Source: Dyella sp. RRB7 (GTDB lineage Bacteria > Pseudomonadota > Gammaproteobacteria > Xanthomonadales > Rhodanobacteraceae). Taken from it: 64,000 nucleotides of DNA. The notes below the pieces were generated by a model that was not told the origin of the DNA, searched no databases, and saw only the letters and a list, made by a program, of their open reading frames with translations. Where the stretch lies: positions 1,302,001 to 1,366,000 of the forward strand of contig NZ_JAKWJS010000001.1 of the NCBI RefSeq assembly GCF_022761115.1, read 5' to 3'. How positions within the stretch are numbered: position 1 is the stretch's first letter; each line of letters opens with the position of its first letter. The position numbers and the translations under genes were made by a program. Shown here piece by piece: positions 1 to 12,516 of the stretch.

Positions 1-3198
<3,198 letters not shown>

Positions 3199-3207
3199 AG
3201 GCTACGT

Positions 3208-3257
3208 GCCGGCGTTGGCGGTCGTCGCGTGACGGCCGTCACGCCGGCTTTCGTTTT
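3208..3257 (+). terminator. Probable gyrB terminator
   Basis: Ten bases after the gyrB stop, GCCGGCGT (3208-3215) is complementary to ACGCCGGC (3241-3248), with further GC-rich pairing possible inside and a T-rich run (TTTCGTTTT) directly after. This looks like a rho-independent terminator, though the central part is not a perfect stem. Confidence 0.6.
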
Positions 3258-3264
3258 CCCTGTC

Positions 3265-3290
3265 GTACTAGCCTGTTAGCACATTAGTAC
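3265..3290. promoter_or_regulatory. Inverted repeat GTACTA-N14-TAGTAC in the gyrB-TPR gap
   Basis: The 316-base gap between gyrB and the TPR gene (3199-3514) holds the gyrB terminator and this perfect 6-bp dyad with 20-bp centre-to-centre spacing, as expected for a dimeric regulator on one DNA face. No regulator can be assigned. Nothing else in the gap is convincing apart from an AT-rich stretch near 3395-3425 that could contain the TPR gene promoter. Confidence 0.3.
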
Positions 3291-3514
3291 ATGAAGACAG
3301 CGGCGATAACCGCGCGATTTCCAGGGCAAAAAGTCATGGCTGCCATGATGCTGATGCTTGAAAATCACGTCCAGTCGCCGGCGTATGGTTCAACTTATTG
3401 ATTATTAACAATCTTTGTTATGGCGCTGCGACTTGTTATCTGCCACCTAGTCAGGTTACGCTCAGCGATCCCCCCGTGCCTCCGGCGCGAGAACACCTAC
3501 ACTCGAGGACTGCC

Positions 3515-4804
3515 ATGAAGCGTGTTGCCCTGATCAAGATGCTCGCAGGTACGGCGCTGGCCCTGGCCGTGGTGAGCACCCCGGTCATCGCAGGCGACAG
3601 CTCTTCCAAAGACAAGAAGGAAGTGCTGTACCCCAACGCCACCCGCAAGGAACCGAAGCTGGACCTGACCAGCGAGAAGGACCAGAAGGCCATCAACGAC
3701 GGCCTCGATGCGGTCAATGCGCAGGACAAGGCCAAGGCCGAGCAGATCCTCCAGCCCATCGCCGACAGCAGCAAGAGCAAGTACGCCCAGGCGCTCGCCC
3801 TGCAGGGCCTGGCCAACGTGCACTACAACGACGGCGACGTGAAGGGCGCCATCGACCTGCTCAAGCGCGCGCTGGACAACGGCGTACTGCCGAACGACAC
3901 CTACTTCCAGCTCGAGTACATGCTTGCCCAGTTCTACCTGGCCGACGAGCAGTACCAGCCTGCCCTGGACACCATCGCCAAGTGGCGCGCCGAAGGCCGC
4001 AAGGAGACCCCGGAGTCCTATGCGCTGGAAGGCAACGCCTACTACCGCCTGCAGAAGTACCCGGAAGCCATCGCCGCCATCAAGAAGGCGCAGTCGATGA
4101 CCGACAAGCCGAATGACAGCTGGAACCAGCTGCTGCTGGCCTGCTACTCGGAATCGGGTCAGTCCGACCAGGCCGCCCAGGTGGCGCAGGCGCAGCTTGC
4201 CGCCAACCCGAACGACACCACTGCCCTGAACAACGCCGTCGCCGTGCTGATGCAGGCGCAGAAGTATCCGGAAGCCATCGCGCTGATGGAGAAGGCCCAG
4301 GCCGCTGGCGCGTTCAAGTCCGAAAAGGACTACGTGAACCTTGCCAAGCTGTACCTGATCACCGGCCAGGACAGCGAAGATCCGAAGGGCCCGGCCAGCA
4401 AGGCGGTGGCTACCCTCACCGACGGCATGAACAAGGGCGTGGTCACGCCCACCTACGAAAACTACAAGCTGCTCGCTGACGCCTCCTATGTGGCTGGCGA
4501 TTCGAGCAAGGCGATTGCTGCTTATCAGAAGGCGATCCCGCTGGCCAGCGACGGCGAGGCTGCCGTACGCGCCGGCCAGCTGCTGATCGAGCAGAGCAAG
4601 TACAGCGAGGCCAAGGGCCTCATTCAACAGGGCATCGACAAGGGCGTGCAGCACAAGGGCACTGCTTATATGTTGCTGGCCGAAGCGTGCCGTGGCCTGA
4701 AGGACAAGCCGGGCACGATCGCAGCCATGGAGAAGGCCGCACAGGACCCTGAAACCTCAGCAAAAGCCAAGGCTTGGCTGAAGGCGCAGGCGTCCAGCAA
4801 GTAA
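3515..4804 (+). CDS. Secreted tetratricopeptide-repeat protein upstream of tonB
   Basis: A 429-residue protein with a signal peptide (MKRVALIKMLAGTALALAVV...VIAG, about 25 residues) and then a series of TPR-like helical repeats over most of its length, for example segments around AEQILQPIADSSKSKYAQALALQG and YPEAIAAIKKAQ. The ATG at 3515 is chosen over the frame opening at 3398 because it starts the signal peptide and has GAGGA just upstream. TPR proteins of this type sit beside tonB-exbB-exbD in Xanthomonadales. Role inferred: periplasmic scaffold, perhaps for TonB-dependent transport. The exact function is unknown. Confidence 0.85.
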   Translation: MKRVALIKMLAGTALALAVVSTPVIAGDSSSKDKKEVLYPNATRKEPKLDLTSEKDQKAINDGLDAVNAQDKAKAEQILQPIADSSKSKYAQALALQGLANVHYNDGDVKGAIDLLKRALDNGVLPNDTYFQLEYMLAQFYLADEQYQPALDTIAKWRAEGRKETPESYALEGNAYYRLQKYPEAIAAIKKAQSMTDKPNDSWNQLLLACYSESGQSDQAAQVAQAQLAANPNDTTALNNAVAVLMQAQKYPEAIALMEKAQAAGAFKSEKDYVNLAKLYLITGQDSEDPKGPASKAVATLTDGMNKGVVTPTYENYKLLADASYVAGDSSKAIAAYQKAIPLASDGEAAVRAGQLLIEQSKYSEAKGLIQQGIDKGVQHKGTAYMLLAEACRGLKDKPGTIAAMEKAAQDPETSAKAKAWLKAQASSK

Positions 4805-5006
4805 GGCAGGCCGTATGACGGCCGTGAGGCAGATGGACGTCCATTCGGATGCCTCACGAAAGCTATACAAATGCCATGTGCTGTTGTACCGTTGGAATCT
4901 TTCCGTGCTCTCGTCCAGTGGCAAATGTCATCCCTCTTTGGATCGATATTGCCACCGGGTGCCGTGACCACGTCTCCTCGTTTGATTAGCTCCAGATTAG
5001 TGACAG

Positions 5007-5666
<660 letters not shown>

Positions 5667-5716
5667 CCGAAGGTTACGGTTAATCAGTTCACGCTTGACT
5701 TTCCAAGGGTAGCGTT

Positions 5717-6463
5717 ATGTTCCAACAGACTCCTCCAGCCCCCACGGGCGGTACCACCAACGCCGAAGCCATGAAGTCGATGGGCTTTGACCACCTCATC
5801 CACAACTTCGATTTCCTTGGCTGGATCGTGTTTGTGGTGCTCGTGGTGATGTCCTTCTCCTCGTGGTACTTCATTGTCGCCAACGCCATCCGCAACTCGA
5901 TGGTCCGCGGTCGCGCCGACAAGGTCATCAACGGCTTTTGGGCCAACGGCTCCACCCAGGACGCGATTCGCGAACTGGAAGCCCAGCCCAAGGGCGAACC
6001 GTTCTCCAAGATCGCCCTCGACGCCGCTTCGGCCGTCGCGCATCACCAGCAGGCTTCGGCCGGCGGTGGTCGCCTCGCCGAGTCGCTGAGCCGTTCGGAG
6101 TTCATCGACCGCGCCCTGCGCCAGGCCGTGGCTCGCGAGAGCCTGCGTCTGGAAGGCGGCCTGACCCTGCTCGCCACGGTCGGTTCGTCGGCTCCGTTCA
6201 TCGGTCTTCTCGGTACCGTGTGGGGCATCTACCACGCGCTGATCAAGATCTCCGCGTCGGGCAACGCCTCGATGGAAGCGGTGGCAGGTCCCGTGGGTGA
6301 AGCTCTGATCATGACCGCCTTCGGTCTGTTCACCGCTATCCCGGCCGTGCTTGCCTACAACTTCTTCAACCGCTCGAATCGCCTGACCTACGCTCAGTTC
6401 GACGAGTTCGCGCACGACCTGCACGACTTCTTCGCCACCGGCGCTCGCGTCGAAGGCAAGTGA
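5717..6463 (+). CDS. exbB: ExbB, MotA/TolQ/ExbB proton channel protein
   Basis: Inner-membrane subunit of the proton-driven motor that energises TonB. The 248-residue protein has three membrane segments: about residues 35-57 (LGWIVFVVLVVMSFSSWYF), 148-170 (TLLATVGSSAPFIGLLGTVWG) and 195-218 (ALIMTAFGLFTAIPAVLAYN). The second carries the conserved GSSAPFIGLLGTVWGI signature. It lies between tonB and two exbD genes, 11 bases from the first. Length and topology are normal for the family. Confidence 0.95.
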   Translation: MFQQTPPAPTGGTTNAEAMKSMGFDHLIHNFDFLGWIVFVVLVVMSFSSWYFIVANAIRNSMVRGRADKVINGFWANGSTQDAIRELEAQPKGEPFSKIALDAASAVAHHQQASAGGGRLAESLSRSEFIDRALRQAVARESLRLEGGLTLLATVGSSAPFIGLLGTVWGIYHALIKISASGNASMEAVAGPVGEALIMTAFGLFTAIPAVLAYNFFNRSNRLTYAQFDEFAHDLHDFFATGARVEGK

Positions 6464-6474
6464 GGATCTGACCC

Positions 6475-6888
6475 ATGGCAATGAGCACCGGAGGCAATGC
6501 CGGCGGTCCGATGTCGGAGATCAACGTCACGCCGCTGGTCGACGTGATGCTGGTGCTGCTGATCATCTTCATGATCACGGCGCCGCTGATGTCCCATCGA
6601 ATCACGGTGGAACTGCCGACTGCCAATCCGAAGGTTACGGATTCGGAGCCGGTGGAGCCGATGGACTTGGCCGTGAAGCCTGATGGTTCGATGTACCTCA
6701 ATGACGTTGAAGTCACCGAGGCCGAGCTGAAGGCGCAGTTTGCGGTTGCGGCGGCGAAAGCCCCGCAGCCGGAACTGCAGATCCGTGCGGACAAGACCAC
6801 GGAATACAAGATCGTGAAGAAGATCCTGGGCGACGCCAAGGATCAGGGCATGGTCCATGTCGGTTTCATCACGACCGGCAAGGAGTAA
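6475..6888 (+). CDS. exbD: ExbD biopolymer transport protein, first copy
   Basis: A 137-residue ExbD/TolR protein: short cytoplasmic start, one membrane helix (about residues 18-38) with the family's essential aspartate in TPLVDVMLVLLIIFM, and a periplasmic domain. It forms the proton channel with ExbB. It starts 11 bases after exbB and is followed 5 bases later by a second exbD. In Xanthomonas campestris the same arrangement is called exbD1-exbD2. Confidence 0.93.
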   Translation: MAMSTGGNAGGPMSEINVTPLVDVMLVLLIIFMITAPLMSHRITVELPTANPKVTDSEPVEPMDLAVKPDGSMYLNDVEVTEAELKAQFAVAAAKAPQPELQIRADKTTEYKIVKKILGDAKDQGMVHVGFITTGKE

Positions 6889-6893
6889 CAGTC

Positions 6894-7310
6894 ATGGCAT
6901 TCAGTTCTGGAAGTGGTAGCGGGCCGATGGCTGACATCAACGTCACGCCGCTGGTCGACGTGATGTTGGTGCTGCTGATCATCTTCATGATCACGGCGCC
7001 GATACTTACCCATAAAGTGAAGATCGATCTGCCCCAGCCCAACCCGAATGTGGTCCAGCCGGAAAATCCGCCGGAACCCATTCGCCTGAAGATCGACCAG
7101 TCCGGCGCGCTGTACTGGAACGATACTCCGGTCGACGAGCTGGGCCTGAAGGCGCAGCTGGCGGTGATCGGTGGTCTGGGCGATCCGGCCAAGCAGCCGG
7201 AAGTGCAGATCAACGCGGACGACGCTGTGGCCTACGAGCACGTCGCTCGTGTGCTGTCCGATGCGAAGAGCTACGGCCTGACCAAGATCGGCTTCACCGA
7301 AGGCCAGTAA
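6894..7310 (+). CDS. exbD2: ExbD biopolymer transport protein, second copy
   Basis: A 138-residue paralogue of the preceding gene. The membrane helix is nearly identical (TPLVDVMLVLLIIFMITAP, aspartate kept) but the periplasmic domain has diverged (PQPNPNVVQPENPPEP against TANPKVTDSEPVEP). It is the last gene of the operon and is followed by a strong terminator. From Xanthomonas, a second ExbD is known to be dispensable for basic iron uptake but to matter for other processes; whether that holds here is unknown. Confidence 0.9.
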   Translation: MAFSSGSGSGPMADINVTPLVDVMLVLLIIFMITAPILTHKVKIDLPQPNPNVVQPENPPEPIRLKIDQSGALYWNDTPVDELGLKAQLAVIGGLGDPAKQPEVQINADDAVAYEHVARVLSDAKSYGLTKIGFTEGQ

Positions 7311-7341
7311 TCCCGAAAGGGATTGCAGTAACACTACCCTT

Positions 7342-7373
7342 AGAACCCCCGCCTTGTGTGGGGGTTCTTTTTT
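7342..7373 (+). terminator. Rho-independent terminator of the tonB-exbB-exbD-exbD operon
   Basis: Perfect 9-bp stem AGAACCCCC (7342-7350) / GGGGGTTCT (7360-7368) with a 9-base loop, running into a T tract to 7373. It lies 31 bases after exbD2. Confidence 0.93.
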
Positions 7374-7456
7374 GCGAGCGTGATAAACGCGGCGTGGCCG
7401 AAGCTATTTCCGCCGAGTCGGCCACAGCCGTTTAGACGGCTATTTGAAATGCCAGA

Positions 7457-8200
7457 TCAGCGCAGGATCTGCAGGTATTTCCGCACCGTGGTGGCGAGCC
7501 CTTCATACAGTGCCTCACCGATCAGCGCGTGACCGATGGACACTTCGGCCAGCCCGGGAATGGCCGCCCTGAAGGTGCCGAGGTTGGCCTGGCTCAGATC
7601 ATGGCCGGCGTTGACGGCCAACCCCGCATGCTGGGCGCGACGTGCGGTGTCGGCGCAGCGGTCCAGCTCTTCCTGCACCTGCCCTTCGGCGAATGCATGC
7701 GCGTAGGGTCCGGTGTAGATCTCGATACGTTCCACGCCGATATCCACGGCGGCTTCGAATCCGCTGGCGCCGGCATCGACGAACAGGCTCACGCGACTGC
7801 CGATATCGCGCAGTTCGGCCACGATGGGGCGCAGCACGTCGATATTGCGCTCCAGGTCGAAACCGTGATCGGAGGTGATCTGGCCATCGCTATCGGGTAC
7901 CAGGGTGACCTGGGTGGGGCGTACCTCGCGCGCCAGTGCGATGAGGCCGGGATACGAGCCTCGCGCCGAGGCAAACGGGTTGCCCTCAATGTTGTATTCG
8001 ACGCGCCCGCGCAACGCGGCAGCGAGTGCGCGGACATCATCCGGGCGCACATGGCGTTGGTCAGGGCGCGGATGCACGGTAATGCCGCCACAACCGGCTT
8101 CGATGCAGGTATGCGCGGCGCGCGTGATATCGGGTTCCGAGCCACCGCGCGAATTGCGCAGCACGGCGATCTTGTTGAGGTTGACGCTGAGCAGGGTCAT
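7457..8200 (-). CDS. pdxJ: Pyridoxine 5'-phosphate synthase
   Basis: PdxJ condenses 1-deoxy-D-xylulose 5-phosphate with 3-amino-2-oxopropyl phosphate in the last ring-forming step of vitamin B6 synthesis. The protein (247 residues from the ATG at 8200, [20 protein letters not shown]) has the family motifs [25 protein letters not shown] and GHDL followed by [11 protein letters not shown]. The frame opens 20 codons earlier but homology begins at 8200. In Xanthomonas pdxJ also neighbours exbD2. Here it is on the opposite strand, 72 bases downstream of a phosphopantetheinyl transferase gene. Confidence 0.94.
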   Translation of the reverse strand: MTLLSVNLNKIAVLRNSRGGSEPDITRAAHTCIEAGCGGITVHPRPDQRHVRPDDVRALAAALRGRVEYNIEGNPFASARGSYPGLIALAREVRPTQVTLVPDSDGQITSDHGFDLERNIDVLRPIVAELRDIGSRVSLFVDAGASGFEAAVDIGVERIEIYTGPYAHAFAEGQVQEELDRCADTARRAQHAGLAVNAGHDLSQANLGTFRAAIPGLAEVSIGHALIGEALYEGLATTVRKYLQILR

Positions 8201-8272
8201 GGGAAAGACGGTACTCGCAGACAGGACTGGCGTGGGCGCCGCGAAGGCGGCGGGTTGCAAACAGTGCGCCGA

Positions 8273-8917
8273 TCAGCCTGCTTCGACAAGTGTCCACAGG
8301 CGCACGCGTCGGGGTTCGCCATGCCATGCCAGCGAACCGATGTGGTCGTGATCGAGCAACAGACGGTGCAGTTGCCACTGCCCGGCTTCATGGCCTTCCA
8401 GGCGCCCGAGCACGGGCGCATCGGATGGACCGCCGATGCTCAGGCGGTGCAGGCCAAAGGCAATGCCGCGTCCCAGCGCCTTGAGCACGGCTTCCTTGGC
8501 GGTCCACAGTTCAAGGAAGGCGCGATCGCGCTGCTGGTCGGGCAAGGCCTCCAGTGCGGCTGTCTCGTCGGGGCTGAAATAGCGCCTGGCAATGGATAAG
8601 GCGCGGGGATGCGGGCGCAGCCGCTCCAGGTCGACGCCCGGCGAGCAGCCGCGGGCGATGGCAATCAACGCCTGATCGCTGCTGTGTGTCCAGTTGAAGC
8701 CAAAGGCATCATGGTGGGCGGCGGCCAGCATGGGCCGGCCGTGCGCCGACTCCTCCAGTTGAACCTGTGCCACCGGCAGGCCGAGATAAGCCGCCAGCAT
8801 GGCCAGCAGCGGCGCGCGACCTTGGCGATGGTCGTAGGCAAGCCGCCACACATGTATCTCGTCATCACCCAGCCGCTCTGCTACTTTCGCTGGCGTCTGG
8901 CCGTCCGTCGTCATCAT
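8273..8917 (-). CDS. 4'-phosphopantetheinyl transferase, Sfp/Gsp type
   Basis: Transfers phosphopantetheine from CoA to a carrier-protein serine, activating fatty-acid, polyketide or peptide carrier domains. The roughly 214-residue protein has the superfamily motifs GVDLE and FLELWTAKEAVLKALGRGI (WTxKEA), whose acidic residues bind magnesium. The frame could begin at a TTG at 8953. I place the start at the tandem ATGs (8917/8914) beside GGAAGG. It lies directly upstream of pdxJ, echoing the E. coli pdxJ-acpS pairing but with the larger Sfp type. The target carrier protein is not visible in this window. Confidence 0.85.
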   Translation of the reverse strand: MMTTDGQTPAKVAERLGDDEIHVWRLAYDHRQGRAPLLAMLAAYLGLPVAQVQLEESAHGRPMLAAAHHDAFGFNWTHSSDQALIAIARGCSPGVDLERLRPHPRALSIARRYFSPDETAALEALPDQQRDRAFLELWTAKEAVLKALGRGIAFGLHRLSIGGPSDAPVLGRLEGHEAGQWQLHRLLLDHDHIGSLAWHGEPRRVRLWTLVEAG

Positions 8918-9002
8918 CCTTCCATGGTGACGGTTGCGTGGCGATACTTTCAAGCCTGGCCGCTCATTCCCGCAGGGACGCTCTCATTACGGAGAATCGC
9001 GC

Positions 9003-12000
9003 TTGATCGCCGGATGGCTGCTGTTGCTGGTTTCGCTGCTCTACGTGGGCCTGCTGTTCGTGGTGGCCTACGCCGGCGACCGGCGGCCGCTGTATCCACG
9101 CCAGCCGCGCCTGCGACCGCTGGTGTACAGCCTGGCGTTGGCGGTGTACTGCTCGTCGTGGACGTTCTACGGCGCGGTGGGCACGGCAGCGCGCGATGGC
9201 CTGGCGTATCTGCCGATCTACCTGGGACCGATCCTGCTGTTCGTGTTTGGCTTCGGGTTGTTGCGTCGTCTGGTGCTGGTAGCGCGGCAGCGCAATATCA
9301 CGTCGATCGCCGACTTCATCGGTGCGCGCTTTGGCAAGTCGCACGGCCTGGGCGCGCTGGTGGCCATCATCGCGGTCATCGCCGTGGTGCCCTACCTGGC
9401 GTTGCAGTTCAAGGCGGTGTCGATGTCCTACGCCGTGCTGGGCGGCTTTGGCGCACCCGGTTCCGCGCAGTTCGGCGACAGTGCGTTGTGGTGCGCGATC
9501 CTGCTGGCGACGTTCGCGATACTGTTTGGTACGCGCACCATCGATGCCACCGAGCATCACCACGGCATGATGCTCGCGATCGCGGTGGAATCGCTGATCA
9601 AGCTGTTCGTGTTCATCGCGCTGGCCGTCTATGCGCTGTGGCGCGGCCCGGGCCTGCAGGCGACGGCGCAGTTGCCGTTGCAACAGTTCTCCCAGGGCGT
9701 ATCGCCCGGCTTTCTCGCACAGACGCTGCTCGCCTTCTGCGCGATGTTCTGCCTGCCGCGGCAGTTCCAGATTGGCGTGGTGGAATGCGAGGACCCGCGT
9801 GATCTGACCCGCGCACGTTGGCTGTTCCCCATCTACATGGTGATCGTCAGCCTGGCGGTGCTGCCCATCGTGGCCGCCGGCCTGCATCTGCCACAGGCGC
9901 CGTTGGGCAGCAAGGACGCGTGGGTGTTGACCTTGCCGATGGCCTACGGTGATCGCGGCATGGCCTTGCTGGCGTTTATCGGCGGCTTCTCCGCCGCGAC
10001 CGGCATGGTGATCGTGGCCTGCGTGGCGTTGTCCACCATGATCAGCAATGACCTGGTGATGCCGATGCTGCTGCGCCTGCGCGCTTTCAAGCTGGAGCAG
10101 CGCGCGGACCTGTCCCAGCTGGTGTTGCTGGTACGTCGCGTCGCCATCATCGGCCTGGCCGCGATGGCCTATGTGTATTACCGGGTGGTGGCCGACACCA
10201 CCAATCTGGCGGCGACCGGACTATTGGCCTTTGCCGCCGTGGCGCAGTTCGCGCCGGGCATCGTGGCGGCGCTGTATTGGCGCAGCGCCAGCCGCAAGGG
10301 CGTGGCGGTGGGCCTGGCCGTGGGTTTTTCCGCCTGGGCCTACACGCTGCTGCTGCCGGCGATGGGGCGCTCGGCCCACTGGCTGGATACCGGGCCGATG
10401 GGCCTCAGCTGGCTGCAGCCGCAGGCCTTGTTCCACTTGAGTGGATGGGACCCGGTGATGCATGGCACGTTCTGGTCGTTGCTGCTGAACGTGGCGTGCC
10501 TGATCTTTGTCTCGCTGCGCTTTCGCCCCACCCTGGAAGAACGACTGCACGCGGCGATGTTCATCGACCCCTATGCGATCGACAACCGTGGCGCGGGTGA
10601 CTGGCGCGGCCGCGTCGCCGTGGCCGACCTGCGCACCATCGCCGAGCGCATCGTGGGCGAGCGGACCAGCCAGCGCGCGTTCGATGACTATGCCGAACGC
10701 CGCGGCAAGCCGCTGCAGGCGAGCGAGGCCGCGGATCGTGCGTTGATCCAGTACACCGAACGCCTGCTGGCCTCGGCCGTGGGCGCGGCCAGTGCGCGAC
10801 GAATCCTGATGGGAGCGTTGTCGGGCTCGGGGCTGGATATCGCCGAGGCGATGGCGCTGATGGACGAGGCCTCGCAGGAACTGCGCTTCAATCGCGAGTT
10901 GCTGTCCACCACGTTGGAGAATGTGTCGCAAGGCATCAGCGTGGTTGATGCGGGCATGCGGCTGGTGGCGTGGAATCGCCGCTACCTGGAGTTGTTCGAT
11001 TATCCCGACGGTATGGTTTATGTCGGCGTGCCGGTCGCCGACCTGATTCGCTGGAACGCCGAACACGGCGAATGTGGACCCGGCGAAGTGGAAGCGCATG
11101 TGGCCAAGCGCATCGGCCATATGCATGCCGGTTCGCCCCATCTGTTCCAGCGTATTCGTCCTGACGGTACCGTGATCGAGATGCGCGGGCGTGCGCTGCC
11201 CGGCGGTGGCTACGTCACCACCTATACCGACGTCACCGCGTACAAGCACGCCGAACAGGCCTTGATCGAAGCGAACGAAAACCTCGAACAACGCGTCGAG
11301 CAACGCACGGCCGAACTGAGCGAGGCACTCACCGCCACGGCCCACGCGCGTCGCGAAGCGGAGGCCGCCAATGCCTCGAAGACACGCTTCCTCGCCGCTG
11401 CCAGCCACGATCTGTTGCAGCCGTTGAACGCCGCGCGGCTGTTCACCTCGGCGTTGCGCCAGCATCCCGGCCTCGATAGCGAAGCAGGCCAGCTGGCCGA
11501 ACGCATCGATGCCTCGTTCCGTGCGGCGGAAGACCTGCTCGATGCGCTGCTCGACACCTCGCGCCTGGATGCCGGCAGCTATCGTGCGGACATCAGCAAC
11601 TTCGCCCTGGCCGACGTGTTCGATTCGTTGAAAGCGCAGTTTGCCGTGGTCGCCGAACAACGCGGCCTGCGCCTGCGCGTGGCACCGACCACGCTGGCCT
11701 TGCGCAGCGATCCGCAACTGCTGCGCCGCGTGCTGCAGAATTTCATTTCCAATGCGCTGCGCTACACGCGCGAGGGCGGCGTCCTGCTGGGCGCGCGGCG
11801 CATGGGCAGCGAGGTGCGCATCGAGGTGTGGGATACCGGTCCGGGCATCGCCGCCGAGCAGCGCGCACGCATCTTCGGCGAGTTCCAGCGGCTGGATCGA
11901 CCGTCGCCGTGGGGCGAGAAGGGACTGGGCCTGGGCCTGTCCATCTGCGATCGCATCGCCGGCATCCTCGATCACCACCTAGAACTGGAATCGCGCGAAG

Positions 12001-12470
12001 GCAAAGGCAGCCGCTTTGCCATCCGTGTACCGCGCGTCGAGACGGCGGTGGCGCGGCGACGCACGGTCGCGCATCCGGTATCGAACGAACTGCTGCCGCT
12101 CACCGTGCTATGCCTCGACAACGACCTGTCGATACTCGACGGCATGCGCGCGCTATTGCAGCGCTGGGGCGTCGATTGCCGCACGGCGTTGGATGTGGCG
12201 CAGGCGCAGCAGGAACTGCGGCGTGGCCGTATCGACCTGATCCTGGCGGACTACCACCTCGCCGAGGACATGGATGGCTTGCAGGCGCTGGAGGAGCTGC
12301 GCGCAGCGGTGGGCGAGCTGCCGCCGGTGGCGATGATCACCGCCGATGGCAGCAGCGAGCTGAAGCAGCGCGCGCGTGCGCTGGGTTATCCGCTGTTGCA
12401 CAAGCCGATTCGGCCGGCGGCGCTGCGCGCCTTGTTGAGCGCGTTGCTGCGGCGGAAGACGCCGGCTTAG
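9003..12470 (+). CDS. CrbS-like hybrid sensor histidine kinase with sodium/solute symporter domain
   Basis: An 1155-residue protein. The N-terminal half is a multi-helix SSS/SLC5-type transporter domain (about residues 1-510, with TIDATEHHHGMM and YRVVADTTNLAATGLLAF). A STAC-like linker, a PAS domain (STTLENVSQGISVVDAGMRL, about 640-760), a HisKA domain with phospho-acceptor His about 802 (ASHDLLQPLN), a HATPase and a receiver domain with Asp about 1083 (LILADYH) follow. This is the CrbS/CbrA architecture. The TTG at 9003, with GGAG upstream, is preferred to the frame opening at 8934. A LuxR-type regulator and acs follow directly, so a role in sensing acetate-related status is inferred. Confidence 0.85.
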   Translation: MIAGWLLLLVSLLYVGLLFVVAYAGDRRPLYPRQPRLRPLVYSLALAVYCSSWTFYGAVGTAARDGLAYLPIYLGPILLFVFGFGLLRRLVLVARQRNITSIADFIGARFGKSHGLGALVAIIAVIAVVPYLALQFKAVSMSYAVLGGFGAPGSAQFGDSALWCAILLATFAILFGTRTIDATEHHHGMMLAIAVESLIKLFVFIALAVYALWRGPGLQATAQLPLQQFSQGVSPGFLAQTLLAFCAMFCLPRQFQIGVVECEDPRDLTRARWLFPIYMVIVSLAVLPIVAAGLHLPQAPLGSKDAWVLTLPMAYGDRGMALLAFIGGFSAATGMVIVACVALSTMISNDLVMPMLLRLRAFKLEQRADLSQLVLLVRRVAIIGLAAMAYVYYRVVADTTNLAATGLLAFAAVAQFAPGIVAALYWRSASRKGVAVGLAVGFSAWAYTLLLPAMGRSAHWLDTGPMGLSWLQPQALFHLSGWDPVMHGTFWSLLLNVACLIFVSLRFRPTLEERLHAAMFIDPYAIDNRGAGDWRGRVAVADLRTIAERIVGERTSQRAFDDYAERRGKPLQASEAADRALIQYTERLLASAVGAASARRILMGALSGSGLDIAEAMALMDEASQELRFNRELLSTTLENVSQGISVVDAGMRLVAWNRRYLELFDYPDGMVYVGVPVADLIRWNAEHGECGPGEVEAHVAKRIGHMHAGSPHLFQRIRPDGTVIEMRGRALPGGGYVTTYTDVTAYKHAEQALIEANENLEQRVEQRTAELSEALTATAHARREAEAANASKTRFLAAASHDLLQPLNAARLFTSALRQHPGLDSEAGQLAERIDASFRAAEDLLDALLDTSRLDAGSYRADISNFALADVFDSLKAQFAVVAEQRGLRLRVAPTTLALRSDPQLLRRVLQNFISNALRYTREGGVLLGARRMGSEVRIEVWDTGPGIAAEQRARIFGEFQRLDRPSPWGEKGLGLGLSICDRIAGILDHHLELESREGKGSRFAIRVPRVETAVARRRTVAHPVSNELLPLTVLCLDNDLSILDGMRALLQRWGVDCRTALDVAQAQQELRRGRIDLILADYHLAEDMDGLQALEELRAAVGELPPVAMITADGSSELKQRARALGYPLLHKPIRPAALRALLSALLRRKTPA

Positions 12471-12480
12471 CGGTGCTACT

Positions 12481-12506
12481 TCCTCCTCCGCTTTGCGAGG
12501 GGAGGA
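12481..12506. repeat. Pyrimidine/purine-rich hairpin between convergent kinase and regulator genes
   Basis: TCCTCCTCCGC (12481-12491) pairs with GCGAGGGGAGGA (12495-12506) around a TTT loop, with one bulged A and one T-G pair. It lies between convergent stop codons. It may stop transcription from both sides, but has no T tract. Similar hairpins recur at 22634, 48708 and 48791. Confidence 0.5.
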
Positions 12507-12516
12507 GTCATAGAGC

